Positions 1 to 9,260 of a stretch of DNA of 64,000 bases are shown here, one piece after another. The DNA is taken from assembly GCA_041725955.1 (NCBI GenBank), contig JBGRQE010000003.1:62001-126000 (forward strand). The letters are read 5' to 3'. Source of the stretch: JBGRPZ01 sp041725955 (GTDB lineage Bacteria > Bacteroidota > Bacteroidia > Bacteroidales > JBGRPZ01). Below the pieces are notes generated by a model, which saw only the letters and a list, made by a program, of their open reading frames with translations, was not told the DNA's origin and made no database searches. Position 1 is the first letter of the stretch. Each line of letters begins with the position of its first letter. A program made the position numbers and the translations under genes.

Positions 1-117
1 AAGACAATATATCTTATATATAAGCAATTTACAAAGAAGAACTGGACTAAAGCACCTACTTCTTGGACAAAGATAAGAGCTCAACTTGCGATAGAATTTG
101 AAGGAAGGTTCGATTAA
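1..117 (+). CDS. IS256-family transposase, C-terminal fragment (cut by window edge)
   Basis: The last 38 codons of an open frame run into the window from the left and stop at TAA 115-117. The peptide contains KNWTKAPTSWTKIRAQLAIE followed by FEGRFD. A tryptophan, a second tryptophan seven residues on, then a QLAI.FEGR ending is the usual C-terminus of IS256/Mutator DDE transposases. The catalytic residues lie outside the window, so whether the gene is intact cannot be judged. It is followed directly by the presumed IS end. Confidence 0.65.
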   Translation, partial: KTIYLIYKQFTKKNWTKAPTSWTKIRAQLAIEFEGRFD

Positions 118-207
118 TTTTTATTCCAAAAACCCTGTATTTAGTGAGGGCCTTTGGAAAAAAAATTAATGGCCAAAGAAAGTTGACACAGTTATTTGAA
201 CAAACCC
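1..207 (+). mobile_element. Right end of an IS256-family-like insertion sequence
   Basis: The window opens inside an insertion sequence. A transposase C-terminus ends at 117. About 55 bases later the sequence 171-207 (GGCCAAAGAAAG then TTGACACAGTTATTTGAAC and CCC) looks like a right terminal inverted repeat, because IS256/Mutator elements commonly carry ends related to ACTGTGTCAA. The left end and the target duplication are outside the window, so the exact boundary at 207 is an inference. Confidence 0.6.
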
Positions 208-283
208 GATTTAGAGTCAATTAAAGGCAGGTGCTGTGCCATTTAAAGGTAGGAAGAGATAATTAAAAACAGATAGCTAAAAA

Positions 284-319
284 CAAAAAAAGGTTGCCGA
301 ATAAACGACAACCTCACTT
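284..319 (-). terminator. Intrinsic terminator of the DUF4465/T9SS gene
   Basis: Read on the minus strand, AGGTTGTCG and CGGCAACCT form a stem with a short A/T loop, followed by a run of seven T. It lies about 20 bases past the stop codon of the gene at 341-3946 and separates it from the insertion sequence. Confidence 0.8.
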
Positions 320-340
320 TTTGTTCTTCGTATTGAATAT

Positions 341-3300
341 TTATCTTTTCAGTAATTTTGAAGTCTTTACAAAGTCTTTACTACGCAAACTCAAAACATA
401 AGTTCCTCTTTGCAAGAAATCTATATTAATTCTATTTCTACCTTTATAAGTATCTTGTTCCATTAATTTCTTTCCATCTAAAGAGTAAATCATCAAAATA
501 CCATCATCAGAAGAATCAAAATTTATATAAGTATCGGCAGGATTTGGACCAAACGACAAAACCTCAGCAGGATTAATACTTTCGACGCCTACACTAACTT
601 CTCCGTTGAAATCATCAAAACAGAAGTAGCCAGGAGTATTCATTCCATAGTCGCCATTATCACTTGATTCAAGATGAAACTGAACTTCTTTTACAGTCCC
701 CAAACTACTTAAATCAAACCATTTCCATTCCTTCACAATATAATCATCAGAATTATCTTCTGAACGGAAATCAGCAAGGAAAAACTCAACAATAGCAGTT
801 TCCTTACCATCTTTATCTATACCTTTTGCAACAATCTTGAAAAAGTCAGGGTCATTACCATCTTCACCACCAAATTTCTTACTATACTGATCGCCATTCT
901 CCATGGATGTTGCAGCCCATGCACTATTGGTTACATACATTCCACTCACTTTTTCACCATCGACAGTATTGGTAAAAGAGATTTTATTGCTCGGATCATC
1001 GTTAAAACCATAGAAGATTGCATAGTTGCTTCCAGAATGAGCTTTTCCGGTAATTGCATTAAACTGATCAGATAACTGACTATAGGTTGAAGATGTATGA
1101 TTTGCATAAGCAAAACCCGACCATGTTTTATATTGTTCGCTATAAAAGTTATAGAATTCACATGTTCCAGAATGAAAATAATTTACACTACCATTTTCGT
1201 CGCCTTCTTTCTGAACTCCATTCCAATGAGAGTCTGTTCCCAAAGTTAAGTCTTCAAAGTCTGCCACCAATGCACCTTGAAGAACATTTACAATTACAGA
1301 ACCCTCAGCAGAATTTCCCCTTGCATCAATTACAGTAACTTTATATGTTGTGGTTCTGGTTGGTGTAGCTTTTGGATTTTTTATATCACTTGCTGATAAA
1401 GTTGCATTATCTTCCCATTTGTAGATAAAAGGAGCATAACCTCCTCTTGCAATTGCATTTAACTGTGTCGACTCGTTAAGATTTACAGTTAAGTTTGGCA
1501 TATCTTCTAACTTCATGGAGAATGCCTCGCCATTTACGTTATCAACACAAAAGTATGCAGGAGTATTCATTCCATACTCTCCGGTATCTGAAGAAGATAA
1601 TTTAAATACCAATTTCTTTACCTTACCAAGAGAAGTTAGATCAACATAGGTCCAATCATCAATAATATAATCCTTAGAATTATCATCAAAACGATAGTCA
1701 GCTAAGTAAAAATGAACAGGGCCTACTTCTTCGCCATCTTTATCAATTCCATAAATATCAAGCAACAGAAAGTCCTTATCATTACCATCTGCACCACCAA
1801 ATTTCTTTGAAAAATCATCTCCATCCTTCATACTATGATAAGTGTAGGCAGAATTTGCCACCAATATCCCATCAGCATTTTGAGGTTGGGTAGTGTTTGT
1901 AAATTCAATGGTAGGGTTCGAGTTTGTATAAGTATTCATATAAGCCACAGCATACTTATTATTCTCGATGTCGCTATGCGAAACATAAGCGGCATATTGA
2001 TTTGCCAATCCTGGAGTGTTTTTATCTGTATAGTTTGAGTATGCAAAACCATCCCACGACTTATAAGCAGTATTATAAGTATTTATAAACTTAGCACTCC
2101 CACTATTAAAGAAACCACTTTCGTCACTACCATTCCAGAAAGAATTAGCTTCCAAAGTCAAATCTTCCATATCGGCAACCTTAAACTCAGCTGCTAAAGA
2201 AGTAAAATCAATAGATTTAATATCTGTCGAGCAATTACCTTTTGCATCTTTGGTAATAGCATAAAGTATATACTTAACCTCTGACTTTAGATCTTGAATT
2301 TTGAATTTAACTTCCTCATTAGCTGTAAGTGAAACCTTAGAACCATTTTCGATTAAAGCAGAAACAGAAGGAGCTGCTTCAGCTGCTTCTAACACTTGAA
2401 GGTATGCATAACCGGATTTATCTGCCTTTAGAAACACATTTATCTTCTGACTACTTAAGAATTGAATTTTAGGATAAGCAGCAGAAAAAACAGGTACGGT
2501 TTCAGCAACACCCTGAGGTTCGTGAGCACCTACATAAGGATTGCTAGCATTTCTTGGGTTGTTGTCAATATCCTTTAGAATTGTAGAAATAGGCAATGCA
2601 AAAGTCATGCTTGCATCAGGAAATATATGTAAATCTCTATCGCTAGTAAAAGCAACAGATCCAGTCTTACTATTTGCTGCCCCCATCTTTCCTTGCCAAG
2701 ATGACAGATCTGCAAATTCTTCATCCGCAATCTTTGCTACTGCACCTTCAGTCGACAAGAAGTTGTTATCAACACTAACTTTAGAAACAAATTCAGCACG
2801 CTTGATTCGCACTAAATACTGACTGGCTTTATTTACAAATATATTATTCTTGATAGAAACAGACTCTGGAATATCATTAGATCTACCTTCTACTATAATT
2901 GCAGAAGAATATTTTGGTGTTCCAGCAATCTGAACAGTATTAAAGTAAACGCCAAGATTCTTACATCCATCATCCAAGATAAAACCATAGGCATCTCCTT
3001 TAGACTTAATACTAATCATATTATTGAAGATGAGCGATTCTTGAAAACCCTCCAGAGGTCTAAACTCAATTCCAGTTGCATCATTAGCAAGATCTAGCTG
3101 AACAACATTATTAAACACCTTTACATTTCCTGAAATGCGAGAGCCATCAATTGCTTCAAAGCTTCCTTTTGTAGTCGTATTATTATTAAGCTTGTTACCC
3201 TCAATAATAATATTTTTTATAGCCCTTAAATAAATACATTTACTCCCCTGATTGGTGAAAGTATTATTCTTTACACAATCGCCCTCTTGCTGAGGCAATG

Positions 3301-3946
3301 TTGGATATAAAGGTCCTTCAAGAGCCAAACCATTATAGCCACCATCAAAGGTATTTCCTTCAAAGGTATTGAAGTTATTATTCATATTCTCAGCATTTTC
3401 GGCCTCAGTAAGAATCAGATTCAATTTCTGAGAATAAGTGGTAAACAATGGAGCTTTGAAAGAACAATTACGTATAATATTGTATGAAGATTTATTCTTT
3501 ATAAGTAGTAGGGCTTCCTTTCCTGACTTATCAACCTCAAGTTTAAAACCATCAATAATAATTCTGGAAGCATTATTCAGCGATACTAAAGGAGCAGCAT
3601 ACAGCTTTGTATTTTGCAGTTTCACCTCCTCACCTTCCTTTGCCATAAAGGTGATTGTGTTGGATTCAGAAACTCCTTCAATTTTTGGAATTTCAATAGA
3701 TTCATTATACGTTCCAGCTTCTACCTTAAAAACAACAGGACCATTAATTCCTTCGACTAATGATTGAATAGCAGAAGTGAAAGTGGAATAAGTGGCATCG
3801 GCACTACTTCCAATGGTAAAGTTACCAGAAATAGGAGTGGATTCTTGAGAGCTATAACTCTCATTAGTTTGATTTGCCTTGACCTGGGTTGGTTGAAAAC
3901 AAAAAGCAACCAATAATAAACTTAAAGCTAAATAAAGTTTTTTCAT
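341..3946 (-). CDS. Secreted T9SS protein: beta-helix, two DUF4465 domains, type A sorting domain
   Basis: This 1201-residue secreted protein is controlled by a cobalamin riboswitch. A Sec signal peptide covers residues 1-24. Residues about 60-400 contain repeated N-rich turns (for example IIIEGNKLNNN, VSIKNNIFVN) typical of a right-handed parallel beta-helix. An Ig/fibronectin-like region follows (about 480-580), then two DUF4465-like domains (about 593-807 and 895-1111, both with W-N-G near the start, KKFGG(A/E)DGND and GMNTP(A/G)YFC). A PKD-like domain lies between them. The last 80 residues are a T9SS type A sorting domain (FGPNPADTYINF, ending in KTSKLLKR), so the protein should be exported and anchored on the cell surface. 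DUF4465 proteins recur in Bacteroidetes B12-uptake loci, and I believe B12-binding BtuH lipoproteins belong here, but I cannot confirm that. A role in cobalamin capture is inferred from the riboswitch and DUF4465. Confidence 0.85.
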   Translation of the reverse strand: MKKLYLALSLLLVAFCFQPTQVKANQTNESYSSQESTPISGNFTIGSSADATYSTFTSAIQSLVEGINGPVVFKVEAGTYNESIEIPKIEGVSESNTITFMAKEGEEVKLQNTKLYAAPLVSLNNASRIIIDGFKLEVDKSGKEALLLIKNKSSYNIIRNCSFKAPLFTTYSQKLNLILTEAENAENMNNNFNTFEGNTFDGGYNGLALEGPLYPTLPQQEGDCVKNNTFTNQGSKCIYLRAIKNIIIEGNKLNNNTTTKGSFEAIDGSRISGNVKVFNNVVQLDLANDATGIEFRPLEGFQESLIFNNMISIKSKGDAYGFILDDGCKNLGVYFNTVQIAGTPKYSSAIIVEGRSNDIPESVSIKNNIFVNKASQYLVRIKRAEFVSKVSVDNNFLSTEGAVAKIADEEFADLSSWQGKMGAANSKTGSVAFTSDRDLHIFPDASMTFALPISTILKDIDNNPRNASNPYVGAHEPQGVAETVPVFSAAYPKIQFLSSQKINVFLKADKSGYAYLQVLEAAEAAPSVSALIENGSKVSLTANEEVKFKIQDLKSEVKYILYAITKDAKGNCSTDIKSIDFTSLAAEFKVADMEDLTLEANSFWNGSDESGFFNSGSAKFINTYNTAYKSWDGFAYSNYTDKNTPGLANQYAAYVSHSDIENNKYAVAYMNTYTNSNPTIEFTNTTQPQNADGILVANSAYTYHSMKDGDDFSKKFGGADGNDKDFLLLDIYGIDKDGEEVGPVHFYLADYRFDDNSKDYIIDDWTYVDLTSLGKVKKLVFKLSSSDTGEYGMNTPAYFCVDNVNGEAFSMKLEDMPNLTVNLNESTQLNAIARGGYAPFIYKWEDNATLSASDIKNPKATPTRTTTYKVTVIDARGNSAEGSVIVNVLQGALVADFEDLTLGTDSHWNGVQKEGDENGSVNYFHSGTCEFYNFYSEQYKTWSGFAYANHTSSTYSQLSDQFNAITGKAHSGSNYAIFYGFNDDPSNKISFTNTVDGEKVSGMYVTNSAWAATSMENGDQYSKKFGGEDGNDPDFFKIVAKGIDKDGKETAIVEFFLADFRSEDNSDDYIVKEWKWFDLSSLGTVKEVQFHLESSDNGDYGMNTPGYFCFDDFNGEVSVGVESINPAEVLSFGPNPADTYINFDSSDDGILMIYSLDGKKLMEQDTYKGRNRINIDFLQRGTYVLSLRSKDFVKTSKLLKR

Positions 3947-4079
3947 TACTCTGTTAAATAAATAATAGATTAAATACTTTTAGCTTAGAAGAAAAAAAGG
4001 AAAGATATAAAGAAGGAAAGAAAAATAAATTTCACTTCTTCAACATGCCCTTATTCCCGAAAGCATAGTTAAATATTGA

Positions 4080-4233
4080 AATGGCAGGTCTTCTGACTTA
4101 CTCCACCCCCAACACCTTCCCGAAAAAATTCAGTGGTATAATTATTAGAGGTTTACAGAGATTACAGCAGCGGGTACTGTTTGGGATTTTCACCCAATTC
4201 CCTCTTACTTTTGAATTGCTTCAAAACCATCAT
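4080..4233 (-). promoter_or_regulatory. Cobalamin (adenosylcobalamin) riboswitch
   Basis: On the minus strand the conserved cobalamin riboswitch core is present in order: AGAGGGAATTGGGTGAAAAT with CCC (the GGGAA..GGTG..AATCCC block), CAGTACCCGCTGCTGTAA, then ACCACTGAA, GGGAAGG, and the 3' B12-box end AGTCAGAAGACCTGCC. The arms GATGG and CCATT at the two ends can form P1. It sits about 134 bases upstream of the start codon of the DUF4465/T9SS gene. The spacer shows no separate strong terminator, so either premature termination or translational control is possible. Confidence 0.93.
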
Positions 4234-4354
4234 CAATGTGCGACAAAAGTATATTTTTTTTTATCACATCCAATAAATGGACTTATATAATTTCATGGAA
4301 AACATCAGCGACAAAAAAGATAACTATTACTCATAAAACTGACTAATTATTTCT

Positions 4355-4945
4355 TTAATTATTACTAGGATCGACAGGAAAATTTAGCCAATACAAATAC
4401 TCACCCCCTAATTTTCGGATACTATCTTTCCATAGATTATCTGTTTGCTTATTAAAAACTTGCTTTGCAGAAATCGTATTTATTACCCATGAGTTTTGCT
4501 CAATCTCATTGTCTAATTGTTCAGGCTCCCAGCTAGAATAGCCAAGAAAGAACTTAAAGTTTGAAGGTTTGGCCACCCCCATTTCAATTAAATTGGAAAC
4601 TTCATTCAAATCTCCGCCCCAAAAAACTCCAGGAAGGATTTCTTCCGAATCTGGTATCTCATTTCCAAGATTATGAAGAAAAAACAAACTATCTTGCGCC
4701 AATGGCCCTCCAAGATAAACCTTTACATCAAATTGAGGAAAATCTTTTACAATTTCATTAAAAGGTGTTGCTATTTCCTTATTTAAGATTATCCCAACCG
4801 CACCATCTTTTTCATTATCAAGCAATAACACAACAGATCTTTGAAAATATAAATCCAACAATAAAGGTTCAGATATTAAAACCCTTCCCTTTAGAGGTTT
4901 TATATTATTTGATTTGATCCAAGTAATATTATCTAATCCACTCAT
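4355..4945 (-). CDS. YqgE/AlgH family protein
   Basis: The protein has 196 residues, the usual size for this family (DUF179). It shows the family pattern: an N-terminal KGRVLISEPLLLDLYFQRSV block, a VGIILNK motif, the YLGGPL turn and the PGVFWGGDL segment. YqgE/AlgH proteins are widespread in bacteria. AlgH was first linked to alginate regulation in Pseudomonas, but the biochemical role is unsettled. The gene is monocistronic and diverges from murL, with about 90 bases between them. The start ATG at 4943-4945 is the first in frame, and there is no visible Shine-Dalgarno, as usual in this phylum. Confidence 0.9.
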   Translation of the reverse strand: MSGLDNITWIKSNNIKPLKGRVLISEPLLLDLYFQRSVVLLLDNEKDGAVGIILNKEIATPFNEIVKDFPQFDVKVYLGGPLAQDSLFFLHNLGNEIPDSEEILPGVFWGGDLNEVSNLIEMGVAKPSNFKFFLGYSSWEPEQLDNEIEQNSWVINTISAKQVFNKQTDNLWKDSIRKLGGEYLYWLNFPVDPSNN

Positions 4946-5037
4946 ATTTTAAGGATTTTGGAGTTCATAATCTAATGCAATTTACTACTTTTGGCCAGCA
5001 ATAAATATTTGTTAAACAAAAAATATACCGTTTTAAT

Positions 5038-6429
5038 TTGAAACCGGGCAGCAACCATCAGAAATATAAGGAACTCAGACATATTTTTCCGTATTTCACG
5101 TACGAAAGTTTTTCTTATTTCCTAAAAGACGATGAGATATTTATCACATTTCGTTTCGATTTATGTGATGATTATATCTTCATGCCAAGTCTTCGTATTC
5201 CTATTAAATCATTTTTCGTAAAAGAAAATATAAATGAAGATATTCTTCGAAATATTATCTTTCACATAGGAATGATTGAACTTATTAGTTATTGGAAAGC
5301 TGCCTGTCCTCCAAGAATAATTGTAAAACCATTTCATTTGACAGACGATCAGATTAAATGGTGGAAAAAACTTTATTTTAAAGGACTTGGGGAATTCTTT
5401 TACCGGAATAGTATAAAAACAAATATAGATGAATTTGTTCAAATTGAATCAGAAGGAATAGACGAAATTCTTCCAGCACGATTTAAAACAGAGGACAAAA
5501 CCATTGTTCCTATCGGCGGAGGAAAAGATTCTATAGCAAGCTTAAAGATGCTTCAAAATGCAGGGAAAAAAGTTACCCCAATGATTCTTAATCCTCGTGG
5601 AGCAAGCTTATCAACCATTGAGCAAGCAGGCTTTACTGAAGATCATATTATCGACTTCTATAGAACTATTCATCCACGACTACTTGAATTTAATGGCAAT
5701 GGGTTTCTAAATGGTCATACTCCATTTTCTGCCCTTTTGGCATTTATGACATTATTTGCTGGCGCACTAACAGGAACTAAGAACATCGCATTGTCTAATG
5801 AGAATAGTGCCAACGAATCTACAGTCAAAAATTCTCATGTAAACCACCAATATTCTAAAAGTTGGGAGTTTGAATATGACTTTAGACAATACGCCTCTAA
5901 GTATATTAGTCCTGATTTCAATTACTTCTCTTTTCTAAGACCTCTAAACGAACTACAAATTGCTTCAATCTTTTCAAAACAAAAAGATTTCTACAAGATA
6001 TTTAAAAGTTGTAATGAAGGAAGCAAGCAAGATATTTGGTGTTCCAACTGTTCTAAATGCTTATTTACATTTATAATGATGGCTCCTTTTATTCCTCAAG
6101 ATGAACTGATTGAAATATTCAACAAAAACCTTCTGAACGACCCGAATCTACTCAAAGACTTTAAGAAACTAACTGGGCAAGGAAATGTTAAACCATTTGA
6201 ATGCGTAGGTACTGTTGAAGAAGTAAAAGCTTCTTTAGACCATATACTTCTGCATCAACCAGAATATACAGACTGTTGCCTAATGCAACAGTATAAAAAT
6301 GCCCGTGATGGCGAAGGAGGTCCAAACAACCACTTTCAGGAATTGCTGAATTCATATAATGGAATGCATGCCCTTGAAAAAGACTTCCGAAAAATTATCA
6401 GAAGTAACATAAGGAAAACTTCATCATGA
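5038..6429 (+). CDS. murL: UDP-MurNAc-L-Ala-L-Glu epimerase (MurL)
   Basis: The protein has 463 residues. MurL epimerises the terminal L-Glu of UDP-MurNAc-L-Ala-L-Glu to D-Glu with ATP, replacing glutamate racemase in the Xanthomonas pathway. A PP-loop-like ATP motif GGGKDS is at residues 160-165 (preceded by IVPI). Other family-like segments are LSNENSANESTV with HVNHQYSKSWEFE, and a cysteine cluster IWCSNCSKCLF. The stop overlaps the start of a MurD-type ligase by four bases (ATGA), which is the expected partner. The start is TTG at 5038: no ATG lies between it and the in-frame stop at 5002-5004. The pairing with the next gene is the strongest support for the assignment. Confidence 0.85.
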   Translation: MKPGSNHQKYKELRHIFPYFTYESFSYFLKDDEIFITFRFDLCDDYIFMPSLRIPIKSFFVKENINEDILRNIIFHIGMIELISYWKAACPPRIIVKPFHLTDDQIKWWKKLYFKGLGEFFYRNSIKTNIDEFVQIESEGIDEILPARFKTEDKTIVPIGGGKDSIASLKMLQNAGKKVTPMILNPRGASLSTIEQAGFTEDHIIDFYRTIHPRLLEFNGNGFLNGHTPFSALLAFMTLFAGALTGTKNIALSNENSANESTVKNSHVNHQYSKSWEFEYDFRQYASKYISPDFNYFSFLRPLNELQIASIFSKQKDFYKIFKSCNEGSKQDIWCSNCSKCLFTFIMMAPFIPQDELIEIFNKNLLNDPNLLKDFKKLTGQGNVKPFECVGTVEEVKASLDHILLHQPEYTDCCLMQQYKNARDGEGGPNNHFQELLNSYNGMHALEKDFRKIIRSNIRKTSS

Positions 6430-7805
6430 ATAATTTAGAAGAAATAAGATCAATATTTCACAATAAGAAAATATTAATCTGGGGATTTGGCAAAGAAGGA
6501 AAATCAACTTATAAGCTAATCAAAGAAATTTGTCCTGATCAGGAAGTTGATTTCCTTGACCAGGACACTGAAATGCTTTCTGTATTTTTCTCAGAAGAGA
6601 AAATAAACACCACAAGAATAATAGACAAAAATATATCTCAGGAAGAACTTGAACTATATGATATGATAGTAAAGTCACCTGGGGTAAATGTATCAAAATA
6701 TAATTTTCAGAATTTAAATATTCGATCGCAAGCAGATATTTTCATTCAAATATTCCGAAATCAAATTATTGGCATAACAGGTTCAAAAGGTAAAAGCACC
6801 GTTGCCTCTTTAACCTACCACCTTCTAAATAAGTGCAATATCCACTGTTTATTGGGTGGCAATATTGGTATTCCACCATTTGATTTGATAAAGGACATTA
6901 CAGAAAAGTCACTTATTGTTCTTGAGCTAAGTGCTCATCAACTTGAATTCTGCAAGCATAGTCCAAGAATATCTATACTACTGAATTTATTTGAGGAGCA
7001 TCTAGACCACTTTGGTTCTTTTGAAAACTATGCACAAGCAAAAATGAATATTATGAACTGGCAATCGCCAGGTGATTTATTCTTTTGCAATCAAGAAATT
7101 GATTATTTCCCATATACAAATAAGGAAATCTTTCCTCTTGGACATTGCATAAAATCATCTTTAGAGCAAAATGATAAGGCAAGTTTATTTATGCAAGGGG
7201 CTAGACTTCTATTGAAATTTGGTCCTATAGAATATAAACTTTGTGGATTTTTGGATTATGTTACCCTACCAGGAAAACACAATCTTTTCAACAGTATGAT
7301 TGCAACTGCCGCTAGCTTAGTTTGTGGTGCAGATCCTTTAAATATCAGAAAAGGTTTTTATTCCTATGAAACCTTAGACCATCGACTCCAATTTGCAGGT
7401 ATATTTGGAGGAATGAAATGTTACAATGATTCTATTTCAACCATCCCTCAATCTACAATAGAAGCATTAAACACCTTAGAAAAAACAGATATCCTTCTGC
7501 TTGGTGGTTATGACAGAGGCATTGATTACTCATGCTTAACTGAGAGATTAAAAAAAGAAAGTCCAAGAGTAATCATTTGTATGAGAGAAGCAGGAAAAAG
7601 AATTTATGATGAAATAAAAAATCACACCTCTGCTACAGTTTTATTTACTTCCAGTTTAGCAGAAGCAATGAATCGTATAAATGAACTGAAAAAGAAAGAA
7701 GATGTTTGTCTCCTTTCTCCTGCTGCAGCAAGCTATGGCGAATTTAAAAACTTTGAAGAAAGAGGAAAAGAATTTATTAAAATATTAAGAGAGTTGCAGG
7801 ATTAA
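6426..7805 (+). CDS. murD2: UDP-MurNAc-L-Ala--L-Glu ligase (MurD2-type Mur ligase)
   Basis: The protein has 459 residues and is a cytoplasmic Mur ligase. An N-terminal Rossmann-like domain begins ILIWGFGKEGKSTYKL. The ATP loop GITGSKGKST is at residues 116-125. Central motifs include LELSAHQLEF and LNLFEEHLDHFGS, and the C-terminal domain starts near the DHRLQFAGI segment. MurD normally adds D-Glu to UDP-MurNAc-L-Ala. MurD2 enzymes encoded beside MurL add L-Glu, which MurL then inverts. The four-base overlap with murL indicates translational coupling. The specificity for L-Glu is inferred from context; the sequence alone cannot distinguish it from a standard MurD. The 3' end overlaps the convergent gene at 7802 by four bases. 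Confidence 0.85.
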   Translation: MNNLEEIRSIFHNKKILIWGFGKEGKSTYKLIKEICPDQEVDFLDQDTEMLSVFFSEEKINTTRIIDKNISQEELELYDMIVKSPGVNVSKYNFQNLNIRSQADIFIQIFRNQIIGITGSKGKSTVASLTYHLLNKCNIHCLLGGNIGIPPFDLIKDITEKSLIVLELSAHQLEFCKHSPRISILLNLFEEHLDHFGSFENYAQAKMNIMNWQSPGDLFFCNQEIDYFPYTNKEIFPLGHCIKSSLEQNDKASLFMQGARLLLKFGPIEYKLCGFLDYVTLPGKHNLFNSMIATAASLVCGADPLNIRKGFYSYETLDHRLQFAGIFGGMKCYNDSISTIPQSTIEALNTLEKTDILLLGGYDRGIDYSCLTERLKKESPRVIICMREAGKRIYDEIKNHTSATVLFTSSLAEAMNRINELKKKEDVCLLSPAAASYGEFKNFEERGKEFIKILRELQD

Positions 7806-8878
7806 CCTGCACTCTTTTTTTGAATCTCTATTTTCTGGTCTTTCACTTCTCGTCGAATCTTTTTTGCTTCAACTTTTACTTTAGAAACCAAACTTAACAA
7901 TAATTTATCTTTTGTTTTTACTTGCCTAAGCAATCTTATCGACTTATCCAGACTCTTTATTATTCTGTTCATTAGGGCTAAAGCATCTTCTTTTTTTATG
8001 TCAACATTTTTATCCTTAATATACTTATTATATCCTTGAAATAAGCGGGTGGCCTTGCCCGAAATAGCCGAGGCTTCAGCATACTTTAGCTTGGAAATTC
8101 TAAATCTACACTTCGAAATATGATCTCGTGTATTTTCATTTAAGATTCCATATCGAGTAATTCTGTTTGCTGATATTTCCAGCGCTCTATGCATACTCAA
8201 TTCCTCTAATTCTAGAATAGAGTCTTTAAAATGAAAAACAGGATCTGATTTTTCTCTTGAATGATAATTACATAATATGAAATCAGCATGATATAATGGA
8301 TGATCCAAGAACTGCCAAACAGGATCAAAAGGCATATATTTCTCTATTGCATCATGTGGATTCATAAGAAAGAAAGAAGGATCAAACTGTTTAACAAAAC
8401 CTCCATTATCCAAATATCCTGCAGCCAAAGTTGCATCAAGAATATAATATCTAGAATCAACTACTACTCCATTCCAAGCATGAGTTAAAATTTGAATTGC
8501 ACCTTCCTGATCTCGAATATAACCAAGAATAACATGAGTTTTTATGCCAACTACATCGCATAAAGCCTTAATTAACTCCGAATATTGAAGACAAATACCT
8601 TTTCGGGTTTTCAAAACATCTCTAAGCATATCGTTTTTTGACAAAAACCCTTCGGTTTCAACAAAATCACAATCGTAAGAAATATTTTTGGAAACCCACT
8701 CAAAAATCCTATACAACCTCCTTCTTTCATTAGAGACTTCTTCAACTAAAGAATTGGCAAACTCATCAAGATCTTCCAAACTAATATCATTATTTTTTTT
8801 TCTAGCAGATTTAGCATCTAAGCTAAATGGTATAAACAATGATACCAAAAGAATTAAAACACAAATCCTTCTTAGCAT
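7802..8878 (-). CDS. Secreted transglutaminase-like superfamily protein
   Basis: The protein has 358 residues with a signal peptide at 1-22 (MLRRICVLILLVSLFIPFSL then DA). The transglutaminase-like fold is supported by the catalytic Cys96 in RKGICLQYSELIKALC, the histidine in LTHAWNGVVV and the aspartate in YYILDATLAA. This order and spacing match the Cys-His-Asp triad of the kyphoscoliosis peptidase/transglutaminase group. The C-terminal third is lysine-rich, probably helical, with no recognised domain. It may act as a periplasmic peptidase or cross-linking enzyme; the substrate is unknown. It converges on murD2 with a four-base overlap of coding ends. A -7-like TATATTTG (minus strand, 8927-8934) lies about 50 bases upstream. 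Confidence 0.75.
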   Translation of the reverse strand: MLRRICVLILLVSLFIPFSLDAKSARKKNNDISLEDLDEFANSLVEEVSNERRRLYRIFEWVSKNISYDCDFVETEGFLSKNDMLRDVLKTRKGICLQYSELIKALCDVVGIKTHVILGYIRDQEGAIQILTHAWNGVVVDSRYYILDATLAAGYLDNGGFVKQFDPSFFLMNPHDAIEKYMPFDPVWQFLDHPLYHADFILCNYHSREKSDPVFHFKDSILELEELSMHRALEISANRITRYGILNENTRDHISKCRFRISKLKYAEASAISGKATRLFQGYNKYIKDKNVDIKKEDALALMNRIIKSLDKSIRLLRQVKTKDKLLLSLVSKVKVEAKKIRREVKDQKIEIQKKSAG

Positions 8879-9220
8879 TTATTAGTAAATTTTAGGTAAA
8901 TCAGCAAATTGCTGTGTTATTGCGGACAAATATAAAATAATTGACCATTCATAAAGTGTTTAAACCTACGTTATTTAACCTAAGGGATTTAATCATTACT
9001 TAATCTAAGTAACTCACACTGTCAATCAGTTAATATTCACTGCAATAACAAACAAACTGAAATAAAACATCTTCTTAAAATGAATATTTAAATTAAAACA
9101 CCTACTACTTTTTTTAAATATTCAAACTTTTTTTCCACTAACGTATTTCCTTAATGCAGTTATACAACAAACACATTAAGCGAAAACCACCTGTGTATAT
9201 TCACTGATACGCCTAAAACT
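8879..9220. other. Intergenic region, no gene seen
   Basis: This AT-rich stretch lies between the transglutaminase-like gene and the THX terminator. The only signal I can support is CAAATATA at 8927-8934, which is TATATTTG on the minus strand, a Bacteroidetes -7 box for the gene ending at 7802. No convincing -33 TTG lies 19-21 bases upstream of it. No open frame with a family match was found. Confidence 0.4.
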
Positions 9221-9253
9221 AAAAAAGGTTACCAAATGATTTGATAACCTTTA
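9221..9253 (-). terminator. Intrinsic terminator after THX gene
   Basis: On the minus strand AAAGGTTATCAAAT and ATTTGGTAACCTTT form a near-perfect 14-base stem with a very short loop, followed by TTT. It begins about 10 bases beyond the THX stop codon. Confidence 0.8.
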
Positions 9254-9260
9254 ACTTTTT

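Noticed and set aside
4081..4290. Open frame on the plus strand over the riboswitch
   Set aside because: It is read through conserved cobalamin riboswitch boxes on the opposite strand; no protein family match.
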